A stretch of 64,000 nucleotides of DNA from Alviniconcha marisindica (Eukaryota > Mollusca > Gastropoda > Provannidae). The position numbers and the translations under genes are program-made. Location of the stretch: NCBI GenBank assembly GCA_018857735.1, contig JABMCL010001430.1:27501-91500 (forward strand), read 5' to 3'. Position 1 is the stretch's first letter. Each line of letters opens with the position of its first letter. Shown here one piece after another: positions 44,701 through 50,279 of this stretch. The notes under the pieces are model-generated. The model did not search any database, was not told the origin of the DNA, and was given only the letters and a program-made list of their open reading frames with translations.

Positions 44701-45931
44701 TGCCAACAGTCTGCCTAAGTTTACTGGAGAATCAGTTCACAAAAATCCTAGTGCAATACTTGGATATAAAGAATGTGTAGAGTATTTTGACAAAAGCAAG
44801 CTCATTCATTTTTAAATGTGCAGTGTACGTTAACAAAAGCAAGATCAGCCGTCTCTAATTTCTAAACATGCAGTGCAACTTGACAAATGCAAGATCAGCC
44901 AGCAGTGTACTCAGACAAAAGCAAATGTCAGTCATGTTGACAAAAGCCAATAAATTCATGTTTCCCACAATCCCAGTCTCCAACCAGTAGCTAGAAGAAA
45001 AATCCCAAAAGGCACTCTTTTTTGCACAACAATGATTTCACACACATTCTATGGCCTTCAGGATGCCCACCCTAAGAAATGATTGTTATGGTTGCTGTTC
45101 AAGAAGGTGAGGGAATGCATTAATTAATTAACTGATTGGTGGATTTTATTTTGAGTCATACTCAATTACAATACATGGCTGTCTACTTCAAGTTTCAAAA
45201 ACTGTATCCAACTTATGTGCATCTGTGTGTCTCAAACTCCAAGGTTGTGTTCTGATTTTAGCGCATACAGTGCACTAGTGAATAACATTTTACTGTTAAT
45301 ATTTGCACTCCCCCCCCCCCTCCCCCCAAAAAAGAGGAAAAAAAAGTATCGCGTCCCGCATAGAAAACAAGATATTGGTAATGGTAGTCTCAGTCACCTA
45401 GCCATTCAGAGCTTGTTTGTTATTAAAGCTGGCATCTCGTTGGCATACTCAACAGGAGACGGATGCCAGATTCCTGGACGTCAAACAACGCATACTGGAA
45501 TACTGCTAGATATGTGATGCTGCGGCGAGGATGGGGGCAGTGTGTCTGAAATATAATGGGCGTGTCAATCACAATGCGGCCTGCTCTTTCCTCAGGTGTC
45601 AACATCCGGCAAGACGAACTGGCAAGATGTTAGAGAACCTGTTTTAGAGTGCGTTTAGCTCTGCAGAAAGCTACACGGATGATATGTATTCGCCGCTGAC
45701 ACTGTAACCCACATTCCGTAGGTAGAATACCAGCTGGGACACAACATCATGACGTATGATTAGATCTATATGGTGAGTCCTGTGGGTGATCAGCCATGGG
45801 TGCCTGTAGCAAAAAAACAGAAGAAAAAAACAGAAAAAAAACTTACCCTTCAAATCACTAAATTCATCAGAAAGTGGGTTACTGGTCCCAAAGAATTTTC
45901 GATCGACTTCGGATACAAACTCTGATGACAT
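15271..45931 (-). CDS. ATF6: ATF6, ER-stress bZIP transcription factor (14 coding exons)
   Basis: The exons (minus strand) are 45847-45931, 33804-33886, 32270-32378, 30365-30453, 28644-29256, 27984-28141, 26665-26739, 25927-26034, 22496-22593, 21608-21910, 19995-20165, 18094-18211, 16454-16544 and 15271-15671. All junctions are GT-AG and every phase joins, giving 833 residues. ATF6 is a type II ER membrane protein. On ER stress it moves to the Golgi, is cut by S1P and S2P, and releases a nuclear bZIP factor that induces chaperone genes. Visible here are: an acidic/Ser-Pro-rich N-terminus; the bZIP (residues 380-440) with basic core [12 protein letters not shown]; a TM helix (about 456-473); an S1P-type RHLL at 499-502; and lumenal cysteines in HFCPIY and QIDCEI, equivalent to human C467 and C618. 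The length is larger than human ATF6 alpha (670), mainly from the Ser/Pro region and the C-terminal tail. Exon 1 and the exon 6 donor are the least certain parts. Identification is firm. Confidence 0.93.
15905..16180. repeat. (AC)n microsatellite with CACATGTGCA punctuation
   Basis: AC tracts are interrupted by CTCACA and ACATGTGCAACAC blocks. It lies in the ATF6 intron between exons 13 and 14. Confidence 0.95.
16454..16544 (-). CDS. ATF6: ATF6 exon 13 (lumenal)
   Basis: It encodes [20 protein letters not shown] and then [10 protein letters not shown], matching human [20 protein letters not shown]. The NKT sequon equivalent to human N584 is conserved. The acceptor is CCTACAG and the donor GTGAGT. 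Confidence 0.96.
16712..17170. repeat. 39-bp minisatellite, about 11 copies
   Basis: The unit is GGACCATGGCCAAAAATGGC, then ACATTTCCCAAACCGTTCA. The 39-bp period (13 codons) keeps open frames on both strands; these are a consequence of the period and not genes. It lies in the ATF6 intron between exons 12 and 13. A related single segment (GGCCAAAAATGCCATTTTCC) lies near 7652-7671. Confidence 0.95.
17670..17955. mobile_element. Dispersed repeat fragments
   Basis: 17672-17728 carries the GATATAACCGTAATGGTTGA...TTACCTACC tail. 17805-17955 is an inverted relative of 31408-31545: both contain the string for YHALINALS and GGACTGTGCTTTACATG or its complement. A TG microsatellite separates the two parts. 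Confidence 0.7.
18094..18211 (-). CDS. ATF6: ATF6 exon 12 (lumenal)
   Basis: It encodes [20 protein letters not shown] and then [15 protein letters not shown]. This corresponds to the human AIRRRGDTFYVVSFRRD block, and the sequon NDT is present. The acceptor is GGGTTGCAG and the donor GTGAGT. Confidence 0.94.
18205..18440. repeat. 23-bp minisatellite
   Basis: About ten copies of AACCAACCCATCATCAGCTTG with short variants occur. The array starts at the acceptor of ATF6 exon 12 and overlaps its 5' splice-side intron. Confidence 0.93.
18612..19925. repeat. 39-bp minisatellite, about 34 copies
   Basis: The unit is GTCTGAAGCCCTAACAGGAC followed by ACATCTTTACCTGTAGTGT. The main variants differ at TTTACCTGTA, TTTACTTGTA and TTTATTAGCA. 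It fills most of the ATF6 intron between exons 11 and 12. Open frames of about 190-250 codons on both strands are forced by the 13-codon period. In ATF6 sense, 14 units read CAGGTAAAG, a strong splice-donor consensus. Confidence 0.97.
19995..20165 (-). CDS. ATF6: ATF6 exon 11 (lumenal)
   Basis: It encodes [20 protein letters not shown] and then a Lys/Arg/Pro-rich segment ending [17 protein letters not shown] matches ADELSGW/NHELRGW of vertebrate ATF6 proteins. The palindrome-array element ends 34 bp upstream of its acceptor (minus sense). The donor GTACTG opens an intron that is mostly a 39-bp minisatellite. Confidence 0.92.
20199..20621. mobile_element. TIR element built of tandem palindromes
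   Basis: The left end TATCATTGGCAGGAGCTGCC (20199) and the right end, read in reverse complement from 20621 as TATCATTGGCGGGAGCTGCC, form terminal inverted repeats of about 38 bp with few mismatches. A flanking TA dinucleotide may be the target duplication. The interior is almost entirely TTTGTCACGACAAA-like palindromes. No ORF for a transposase exists, so it is a non-autonomous MITE-like element. It inserted just upstream of ATF6 exon 11. Confidence 0.85.
20842..20913. repeat. Inverted repeat, 21-bp arms
   Basis: GTCAGAAGCATGATGAGTTAA at 20842-20862 is mirrored exactly at 20893-20913, and a third partial copy in the second orientation lies at 21006-21026. The spacer is rich in ATGCATGCACATGCGCAT palindromes. 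Confidence 0.9.
21608..21910 (-). CDS. ATF6: ATF6 exon 10 (S1P site and proximal lumenal domain)
   Basis: It encodes residues 473-574. VRGRHLLSL (RHLL at 499-502) matches the human S1P cleavage motif RRHLL just after the membrane. A six-glycine run, a second RHLL (545-548), the [12 protein letters not shown] block with the conserved Cys, and sequons NES and NST follow. The acceptor is CGTCCCCAG and the donor GTGAGC. The phase requires this acceptor rather than the upstream CGTCAG. Confidence 0.92.
22329..22525. repeat. ATF6: Tandem duplication including an ATF6 exon 9 donor
   Basis: Two copies of about 100 bp both contain AGCCAACAATTCAATCATTT, GGTCATTACATGA, ACTCATACCTGAATGAACC and AAAGTGATGCA. 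The right copy holds the 3' end of exon 9 and its donor. The left copy (donor at 22389-22395) repeats 28 nt of exon end with one extra A. Confidence 0.92.
22496..22593 (-). CDS. ATF6: ATF6 exon 9 (transmembrane helix)
   Basis: It encodes residues 441-472: the end of the zipper, a basic stop (PRKK) and the hydrophobic segment [17 protein letters not shown]. It corresponds to the human TM helix ending ILNYGP. The helix-breaking Asn used by site-2 protease is kept, but the Pro three residues later is Ser here. The donor GTATGAG (22489-22495) has a second copy about 100 bp downstream, from a local duplication. Confidence 0.94.
22765..23130. repeat. 37-bp minisatellite, about 10 copies
   Basis: The unit is GGTGTACCCAGCCATGTTTA followed by CACTCAAATACTTCTGA. 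Copies are highly homogeneous, which suggests recent expansion. It lies in the ATF6 intron between exons 8 and 9. Confidence 0.95.
23885..24612. repeat. G-rich minisatellite with GGGTATGAGGGCTGGTAGTGG unit
   Basis: More than 700 bp of strongly strand-asymmetric G runs are interspersed with TATGAGGGCTGGTAGTGGTA units. The minus strand reads as Pro-rich ORFs because of CCCC runs. Many adjacent G runs of three or more could form G-quadruplexes. It lies in the ATF6 intron 8, where the pre-mRNA would be C-rich. Confidence 0.93.
25225..25350. repeat. 47-bp tandem repeat, three copies
   Basis: GTGAAAACTGGAACTCATAA followed by GACAAAGAGGCTGTGTGCAT repeats three times. It is related to the larger array at 27390-27970. 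Confidence 0.88.
25355..25615. repeat. Segmental duplicate A flanking ATF6 exon 8
   Basis: This is about 255 bp nearly identical to 26930-27185. Shared landmarks are ATGTCAGTGAGGGAACACGC, GAAGCGCATCTGGCAGACTG, CACTGTGGAATGACC and GTGCATGCACATTACAGTAT. The two copies lie on either side of exons 7 and 8. Confidence 0.92.
25927..26034 (-). CDS. ATF6: ATF6 exon 8 (leucine zipper)
   Basis: It encodes residues 405-440 ([20 protein letters not shown] and on to KELQDE), continuing the coiled coil with heptad-spaced Leu, Val, Phe and Asn. It matches the YMLGLEARLK...ENEQLKKEN part of human ATF6. The flanking introns hold two copies of a 255-bp duplicated segment. Confidence 0.96.
26070..26245. repeat. 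(AC)n microsatellite
   Basis: Interrupted AC tracts with ATGTATACAAACACAT blocks lie just upstream (minus sense) of exon 8. Confidence 0.93.
26665..26739 (-). CDS. ATF6: ATF6 exon 7 (bZIP basic region)
   Basis: It encodes residues 380-404: [20 protein letters not shown] followed by KRKKE. The basic region is nearly identical to human ATF6 ([19 protein letters not shown]) and identifies the gene. The two residues after NRESA are S-L instead of C-Q. The donor is GTACAG and the acceptor ATTTCAG. Confidence 0.97.
26930..27185. repeat. Segmental duplicate B flanking ATF6 exon 7
   Basis: This is the partner of 25355-25615 in the same orientation. The duplication is interspersed rather than tandem, with exons 7 and 8 between the copies. 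Confidence 0.92.
27390..27970. repeat. Minisatellite of about 54-78 bp units abutting ATF6 exon 6
   Basis: Units contain GACAAAGAGACAAAGGCCCA, ACTGACCATGTCAGTGAGAG, AACACATTGTG and CATGGTGTAAAACTAGAACT. The last unit runs into the 3' end of exon 6 and provides its alternative donor. Confidence 0.92.
27984..28141 (-). CDS. ATF6: ATF6 exon 6 (two possible donors)
   Basis: It encodes residues 327-379 beginning [20 protein letters not shown], an element between the activation and bZIP regions. It must end in phase 0. The nearest phase-0 donor is AAG|GTCTCT (exon end 27984). A second, ATG|GTCAGT (exon end 27960), has a better +4 to +6 match and adds eight residues (VSHPLTDM). The second donor lies inside the last unit of the adjoining minisatellite (27390-27970). 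Confidence 0.8.
28335..28600. repeat. Tandem duplicate with internal inverted repeat
   Basis: Two copies, about 160 bp apart, contain ACACAAAAGTTAACAAGAAC, TTAAATTAGACAATACAAAA and then TTTTGTATTGT. The last two form a short inverted repeat within each copy. It is possibly a duplicated MITE fragment. Confidence 0.8.
28644..29256 (-). CDS. ATF6: ATF6 exon 5 (long Ser/Pro-rich segment)
   Basis: This 613-nt exon encodes residues 123-326. It is dominated by Ser, Pro and Leu, with internally repetitive [17 protein letters not shown] runs. It then has a conserved KIQIRPKP segment resembling the KIQVNSKPSIQPKP part of human ATF6. The GC-rich repetitive part (about 28900-29130) is probably expanded relative to other species. 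The acceptor is GGTTGCAG and the donor GTAATT, somewhat weak. Confidence 0.88.
29325..29905. mobile_element. MITE-like element with TATGTGACCCATTC ends
   Basis: ATATGTGACCCATTC at 29327-29341 and GAATGGGTCACATA at 29890-29903 are terminal inverted repeats flanked by TA-rich DNA. The interior is AT-rich without a transposase. It lies in the ATF6 intron between exons 4 and 5. Confidence 0.65.
30365..30453 (-). CDS. ATF6: ATF6 exon 4 (VKQE segment)
   Basis: It encodes residues 93-122 with [15 protein letters not shown], comparable in position and character to IKAEPQPLSP of human ATF6 alpha. VKQE fits a sumoylation consensus (hydrophobic-K-x-E). The acceptor GGACAG has a weak pyrimidine tract, but it is the only one that keeps the phase. 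Confidence 0.8.
30711..30860. repeat. (TG)n and (TA)n microsatellites
   Basis: TG tracts with minor interruptions are followed by a pure (AT)n tract at about 30841-30860. Confidence 0.93.
31408..31580. mobile_element. Dispersed repeat plus (AC)n tail
   Basis: This is the reverse complement relative of 17805-17955. It begins ATGTACATTTATCATGCGC and ends with an AC microsatellite. It resembles a SINE- or LINE-tail repeat, but the family cannot be named from the sequence alone. Confidence 0.65.
31805..32165. repeat. 61-bp minisatellite, about six copies
   Basis: Units contain TTTCAGTACACAAGCAGAAA, ACTAATGAAACAGTTGGAC and CTGGATCTAGACAG. It lies in the ATF6 intron between exons 3 and 4. Confidence 0.94.
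32270..32378 (-). CDS. ATF6: ATF6 exon 3
   Basis: It lies between a TTCATTTCAG acceptor and a GTGAGT donor, and encodes residues 57-92. It begins with two near-repeated segments, MNQYVLND and MNQYMLND, followed by a CDLSDIF stretch and a His/Ser/Asp-rich end. The internal eight-residue duplication (MNQYxLND) looks like a small in-frame exon duplication. Confidence 0.85.
32490..32945. repeat. About 53-bp minisatellite interrupted by a SINE-like tail
   Basis: About eight units contain CCTCAACCGAAAACTGTTGG, TACCAAACTGTCTTGACTAA and CAAAGAGTAAG. A fragment at about 32668-32724 (AAGTAAGTTGGTGTTTTATG then CAGTACGGTTATATCAGGGC), of the (TTAC)-tailed repeat, inserted inside one unit. It therefore arrived after the array began. 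Confidence 0.92.
33804..33886 (-). CDS. ATF6: ATF6 exon 2 (acidic activation segment)
   Basis: The acceptor is TTTTTCAG and the donor GTAAGT. It encodes an acidic stretch including [19 protein letters not shown] (residues 29-56). Acidic residues interspersed with Phe, Met and Leu are typical of the ATF6 N-terminal activation domain. The preceding intron is about 12 kb. Confidence 0.85.
34548..34740. repeat. Dispersed repeat, copy 1 of 3
   Basis: It shares AGAAATTCCTGGCAG, AGCTCTGGGTTCCCAACAGA and ATTTCTG with copies at 36385-36620 and 37765-37970. All are in ATF6 intron 1 and in the same orientation. Confidence 0.8.
35640..36000. repeat. Pyrimidine-rich tandem repeat, about 110-bp units
   Basis: Three to four copies carry CCCCATACTCAAATTACAA, CAATTGCCCCTATCTCTCC and TTTGCAAGCTTGTATCCATC. 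Confidence 0.9.
36385..36620. repeat. Dispersed repeat, copy 2 of 3
   Basis: It includes GAAGAAATTCCTGGCAGTGG, a TCTGACCTACTCCAGGATTT block and GTTCTCAACAGAGTGGACC. It is the longest of the three copies together with 37765-37970. Confidence 0.8.
37765..37970. repeat. Dispersed repeat, copy 3 of 3
   Basis: It contains AATAAATTCCTGTCGGTGAC, TCTGACCTACTCCAGGCTTT and GGTTCTCAGCAGAGGGGGCC, parallel to the copy at 36385. Confidence 0.8.
38166..38405 (+). mobile_element. tRNA-derived SINE
   Basis: The head has an A-box-like CAGCTCAGTGCCAGTGGTC (about 38177-38197) and a canonical B box GGTTCGATTCC (38228-38238), with CAT at the anticodon position. The body carries TTCTGCCAAAAATGCAGGTG and ACAGCTAAACACACATGCAC, shared with the truncated inverted copy at 14485-14612. 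It is not called as a tRNA gene because pairing of the acceptor stem is absent. Confidence 0.82.
38741..38831 (-). other. Candidate alternative ATF6 first coding exon
   Basis: On the minus strand an ATG at 38831 opens a 30-codon frame starting [20 protein letters not shown] and ending VEICMD. It ends in phase 1 at a good donor, GTGAGA. Phase 1 is exactly what ATF6 exon 2 (33886) needs, and the joint gives Asp. A GC-rich stretch lies upstream at 39300-39720. No similarity to known ATF6 N-termini is evident, so this remains a proposal. Confidence 0.3.
39088..39225 (-). other. Acidic 45-codon ORF
   Basis: The frame starts [13 protein letters not shown] and ends [12 protein letters not shown] before a TAG at 39088. 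The frame stays open upstream to about 39275 with [10 protein letters not shown]. The composition is acidic, like an activation domain. It could be a small peptide, an upstream ORF of an alternative ATF6 leader, or chance. I do not recognise it. Confidence 0.25.
39300..39760. promoter_or_regulatory. GC-rich, promoter-like segment within ATF6 intron 1
   Basis: The base composition differs from the surrounding AT-rich intron, with many CpG-containing words (CCGACGAGAG, CCGCCGACACGGCG, GGCCCGGGCCC). It also has a CACGTGGG E-box at about 39442-39449, a GA tract and TGACGTG words at 39719 (plus) and 39764 (minus). TGACGTG is the core of the ATF6/UPR element. Promoter activity is inference. Confidence 0.35.
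40000..40740. repeat. Tandem repeat with CA/CCC tracts, about 115-140-bp units
   Basis: Units contain CAGTATTCCTC, TTTCCTGCATAGTATGCACT, CTCTTCCCCACTCTTCTCC and TCTCTCCATTGCCAGC, followed by C runs and CA tracts. Four clear copies occur. All long open frames here are repeat-derived. Confidence 0.92.
40741..43800. other. ATF6 intron 1, no gene seen
   Basis: Three kilobases of AT-rich unique-looking sequence have no ORF of note. A possible minus-strand donor CACTG|GTGAGT lies at about 43420, but no supported coding exon joins it. Confidence 0.5.
43805..44005 (-). mobile_element. tRNA-derived SINE
   Basis: On the minus strand the A box TTTGGCCTAGCGGTAAGGC lies near 43975-43990 and the B box GGTTCAATACC at 43935-43945. 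The body shares ACCTTTTTGAAGAGAAAGGA-type sequence with 12190-12425. Confidence 0.82.
44640..44700. repeat. (TC)n microsatellite
   Basis: A nearly pure CT dinucleotide tract with one TTTC interruption lies in ATF6 intron 1. Confidence 0.95.
44701..45846. other. ATF6 intron 1, 5' part
   Basis: I see no exon with protein similarity. A minus-strand frame at 45423-45605 is open for 60 codons, but it has no features that support a gene. Confidence 0.45.
45847..45931 (-). CDS. ATF6: ATF6 exon 1 (start codon)
   Basis: It encodes [20 protein letters not shown] and a further eight residues, ending in phase 1 at a GTAAGT donor (45841-45846). The ATG at 45931 has AAAA immediately upstream and no better in-frame ATG. 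The joint with exon 2 makes an Asp codon (G+AT). An acidic N-terminus suits the ATF6 transactivation domain. The first exon of ATF6 is poorly conserved between phyla, so the start is supported by frame and splice signals rather than by similarity. Confidence 0.75.
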
Positions 45932-46160
45932 TTTTGTGTGTTTACAATTTGTTTTACATCACGTTAAAACTGAACAAAAACACTGATTGGAGATCTAGAA
46001 GCGTGCGTTGGCAGTAACATTTCCCAGCATTCCCGAGGAACAGGAACTGGCTCAAACCGTAAAGACGACGTGTATTCTGACCCTGCGACCTCTGAACTCT
46101 TTAAGCAGGCCACTCGTTCAGTTTCAGCGTGCAAAAGAGACTGCCAACGTGTCAATCTGG
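45932..46160 (-). promoter_or_regulatory. ATF6: Presumed ATF6 5' leader/promoter region
   Basis: This is the sequence directly upstream of the exon 1 ATG. On the minus strand a CCAAT sits near 45985-45990. The region up to 46160 is richer in GC than its neighbours. No TATA box is obvious. The CCAAT-N9-CCACG arrangement of a full ER-stress element is not seen. Confidence 0.4.
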
Positions 46161-46164
46161 CTTA

Positions 46165-47283
46165 GTAGTTCCTAATCCTTTTATTCTCGTTCCACCGCCA
46201 CCCCCTCCCCCCAATATTCAAGCATCCAGTTTGTGTTATCCTCATTAATAATGAAATCCACATAAGTGTAAGTGATGTTAATGAGATTTAGACAAAATAA
46301 TGACGCTAATTATCAAATCAAGTCATTTTTGCTTTCCATCATCGCTAAAGGAAGTTCTCTGCAACGGAGAGAGTTCTGTGACAAGCAATTACGCTAAGAA
46401 AATTAAAAAAAAACACCTCTCAGTGACTCGATGATTATCAGTAAAACAGACTGGAGTCTTAAATTTGTCATTGTCCAAAAGATACAACATGGAGGGGAGA
46501 CAATCCAAACTATTGACACATTTCTTCGACAAAACAAGAAACAGCACTGACAAAATCTTGCCTAATTTAATATGTAACCGTACTAACATCAAAATTTAGT
46601 AACCGTTTTGCATCCTCCGGGATAACATTGACAGAATGTGCAGCATGCACAAAATAATTATATTAATACTTTTCTGGAGTCTTTTCTAAGAAAAGAAATG
46701 ATCAGAACAGTTATTTTCAGTGCTTGATGATGCTGACCTATGCCAGACCTTATTACGACATAAAAATGGTGAAGACTTGCTTACAAACGTGCTCCTGTCA
46801 GTGTCAACAGAACTAAAATAAATAAGAAATATTTTTGAAAGACATATTTTCCATGGATATGTTTATTGCACATTTATAATAATCTGTTCAGGTATATCTG
46901 CCCCCCACCCCCCAATCCCCCACCCCCACCCCCACCGACCACCCACACCCCTACCCCCTCAAAAAAAAAAAAAAAAAAATCATGGAAAAAATGTTAAACT
47001 AGGTGGAGGATGCATGATCAGATCAGATTTGTCCCATATATTTGCATTTACAAGCAATATGTAAAAAAGAAAAAGAAAAAAAATGATAAATTATATCTTT
47101 CAGCCTTTTTCTTCCTCTTCTTTTATTATTATTATCATTATTATACATACAAAGTATAAATGTAATTATTATTCTTTTTATTATTATTATTATTATACAA
47201 ACTACATAAATGTCATATAAATGTCAGTGTTCTCTAAAAAATATATAATATATATGCATGTGTGTGCGTGCATGCGTGCATGC

Positions 47284-47319
<36 letters not shown>

Positions 47320-48110
47320 TTGTGTGTGTCTGTGTGTGGGTTAATTGTTGTATTTTTAATCTATGTCTAAACTGACTTGCTCATTTTAGCAGAATGTATG
47401 TGTATCTTTATCTATTTATATATCTGTGTGTGTGTGTGTGTGTGTGCGCGCGTACTACGTGTGTGCATGTGCATGTGCATGCGCATGCGTGCGTGCATGC
47501 GTGTGTGTGTGTGTGTGATTGGCAGTTAATGCACTAGGCCTACTCTGTTTATTATTTATGCTTGTTTATTTTGCTTGTGACTGTAATTCATATTTTCTTT
47601 GTGATTGACAGTTAATGCACTCGGCCTACATTAATCTTTATTTATGTTTGTTTATTTTGCCTATGACTGTAATTTGCATTTGCAGTGTTTCCAGAGGACA
47701 AATAAATAATCTCGATTTTGGATTCTTCATGATGAGTATTACAATAATAAAACCATTCTGAAAACTTGCATCAGGAATACATACAGAATGCCTATTATAT
47801 AAGCACTTTGCAATGATAGGTTCCATCAAAACAACATACACACACCTGCACTAATTAGAACATTGTTGTTGTCTTTTCGGTTATTATTATTTATGTATAT
47901 GTTGTCATACTTTCTGCGTGTGCTGCTTTTAGAATTTCAGTTTTGTCAGTTGTTTCTCTGATATTTTTTTCAATTGATCCAATAGTAATTTAGTGAAGAG
48001 GTCTTTTGTTTGAGTTCTTAATCATCGTCCCACATAAATACGACATAAAAGTAGCATCACAACAAATGTAATAAAGGTGGCTGTCCCCAAAGGAAGAAAA
48101 AGAAAGTAAC
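46165..48110. other. Intergenic region
   Basis: AT-rich DNA contains a C-rich tract and A run at 46900-46978. TG/TGCATG microsatellites lie at 47258-47335 and 47427-47517. A doubled segment, CAGTTAATGCACT(A/C)GGCCTAC, occurs at 47523 and 47609. No gene is recognisable. Confidence 0.5.
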
Positions 48111-48250
48111 TTGGCATTTCACAAAACTGCGTTGAAGAAATCGAAAGTAGCGCGAATCGCCTGAAGGAAATGAGTAACTTCCCTTCTCTTACGCCCCTTG
48201 TGTAGATGGCATTCTTGACAGCAAAAATATCGGCGGCCATATTTGCTTAC

Positions 48251-48451
48251 AGACAGAATAAACAGACGTTCGGAAAAGTGTTTTCTTGCTCTTGAGGTGA
48301 GTACGAGTGGCCGGGAGGGAGATCTAGGACGTGGAGACGGTCTATTTAGCATTAATTTGATGACAGGATCAGTTAAATTGAGTGGGATTCGATCCATGAT
48401 GAAATCCCAATTGATATTGTCTTCCGATATCAGACGATTTTCTTGCTCCAT
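48251..48451 (-). other. Candidate first coding exon on the minus strand
   Basis: The frame from the ATG at 48451 reads MEQENRLISEDNINWDFIMD and then PLNLTDPVIKLMLNRPSPRP. It reaches a phase-0 donor TCT|GTAAGC at 48250. It overlaps a plus-strand GAG|GTGAGT donor at 48296/48297 and a shorter minus-strand frame starting MAADIFAVKNAIYTRG (48240). The mixture of acidic, Pro/Ser and Arg residues looks protein-like, but I recognise no family. Confidence 0.3.
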
Positions 48452-48469
48452 CACACTGTTCACATGACT

Positions 48470-49855
48470 GAAAGCATGACCACTTCCGTATGAACGTTAA
48501 ATTATGGAACTGCGCTTATCAGTTGGCTTCTTGTACTTAGGTTCTGAGTTTTTCGTTTGTTTCATTAGCAGTGCATTTTAATTTCTTTTTGTGCATTTTT
48601 CAAGCTCTGTCCTTGGATACCAACTCCATACTGGACCAAGAAAGGGGAAAAACCACCAAGCCATATGATGATGTGTTAGAATGTAATACTAGTCTGGTAG
48701 TGGTACAGACACAGTTCATGTGGGCCTTTATATGCATTGCTGTGTTTCGTGTCATTTGTCAAAAGCTGCTGTTAAGCCGAGTTGTCTGCGGAGAGGTACT
48801 GACATGAACTGAGTAAGTTATTTAAAAACAACAACAACTGAATAGTGAATATAGTTTGACCGACATCCCTCTGGGTTGGCCGGGGCGGGGCAGGGGAGGG
48901 GAGGGGGGGCGAACGGGAGGGGAGCTTTTAGTCCTATTGACTTCATTCACCAGAATGGTTGTGCATTAAGACAGACAGATGTGTTGTTCATGTTCATTGG
49001 CCATAAACCATAAAATTTAAAAAGAAAGATTCAAAGTTTTAAAGATTTACCAATTTAAAGTTCCAGATCTGAGCCGTTATGCTTATATCTGCTTTACCAG
49101 CTGGATTTTTTACCACTAGGCCAAGCTGGCTAATTTCATTGTGTTAGTAGTTGTTTGTCACTTGTGAGATTAATTGCTATTACTGGCTTTGGTTCATGAA
49201 TGCAAAGTGGAAATCGCTCAGTGGTGGAAAGGGTCCATCAGATGTCCTTCACTGGCTTTAGTATGAAAACTATGAAACCTGCCTCCCCACAGTCTGAGTC
49301 TCCTGTCAGAATATTTTAGACAAAGGCTTATTGGACAGAATCTCGCCAGACACACACTAAAATAAAAAAGAAAGAAGAAAAGAAAAGAAAAAAAGGCTAC
49401 TGGTGAAAGTATGAGGGTGCCATTATTGATTTTCTTTATTACTCATGAGTCATGCTTATAATTACATAGCATAATTCATTTATTGAGCAAAGTTAGGTAC
49501 TAATGTGATGAGCATCATGCATTTACAACTGAAACTAAGGTAACATTACCACTATAATAACAGTAATACTACTAATAAAGTAATAGTTAAACAGAAAAGT
49601 TAATACATTATAATTTTGACTTGGGTTTGAGTCCCTGGTGCAGACCTGTTTACCCCTACGGTTTCGCCATAATTCCCGCAGATTCAGACCTCAGATTCTG
49701 CTGTCCCCTGGTTGGGTCAAAAATTACAGTCACTGTCCGATTTTCCCTTTCCCACATTTTAAGCTCCAGAGTAAAACCACACGATCGAAACTGTCAAAGG
49801 ACAAAAACCAAATCATGACATGAAATTATTTCCCTTGGAATACCGACTGCTCATG
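48470..49855. other. Intergenic region
   Basis: I see no supported gene. A tRNA-like SINE fragment (minus-strand A-box-like TTGGCCTAGTGGTAAAAAAT) lies at about 49075-49135. Confidence 0.45.
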
Positions 49856-49859
49856 CTCA

Positions 49860-50279
49860 TTGTTAAAACTGCTTTTGCCGCCATCTTTGAAGTGTGCTTT
49901 GGGAAGATGTGTTGAAGATTCGGGATTGACTCCCCCCAAGAAAATTAAGGCGATCCAACGTTATCGCCCAGAGTACCATGAGAGGTGGTCATGTTTATTG
50001 CGTTCGCGAAAAGGCGATTCATTCGTTCAGTGCACTGTCTGCAACATCGACTTCACTTGCACACATGGTGGTGGAAATGATTGCAAGAGGCATGTGGAGT
50101 CCATTCGCCACAAAGATTATGAATCTTTGAAGAAATCCCAGCTGTCTTGTTTAAAGTTTCTGGAAGCAAAGCAAGGTGAAGGCCAGCAGGACATCATTAG
50201 AGCTGAAGTCATGAATTGCGACTTGTTAGTCATCCAGACTTGTAATCATCACAATCCATGGATCTATTGGTGTTTCTAA
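49860..50279 (+). pseudogene. BED-zinc-finger-like ORF remnant
   Basis: The open plus-strand frame contains KKIKAIQRYRPEYHERWSCL, then SFVQCTVCNIDFTCTHGGG and NDCKRHVESIRHKDY. Cys-x2-Cys with His-x5-His, the aromatic W and the HGG..DC.RH motif are typical of BED-type fingers. Such fingers occur in hAT-transposon-derived proteins of many invertebrates. The usual continuation (an AEV...FL..HN segment) breaks into EVMNCDLLVIQT and a stop cluster at 50277. The frame has no in-frame ATG before the domain: the first codon of the open frame is TTG. It is therefore a 5'/3' incomplete transposase-related copy or one isolated exon. Confidence 0.65.
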
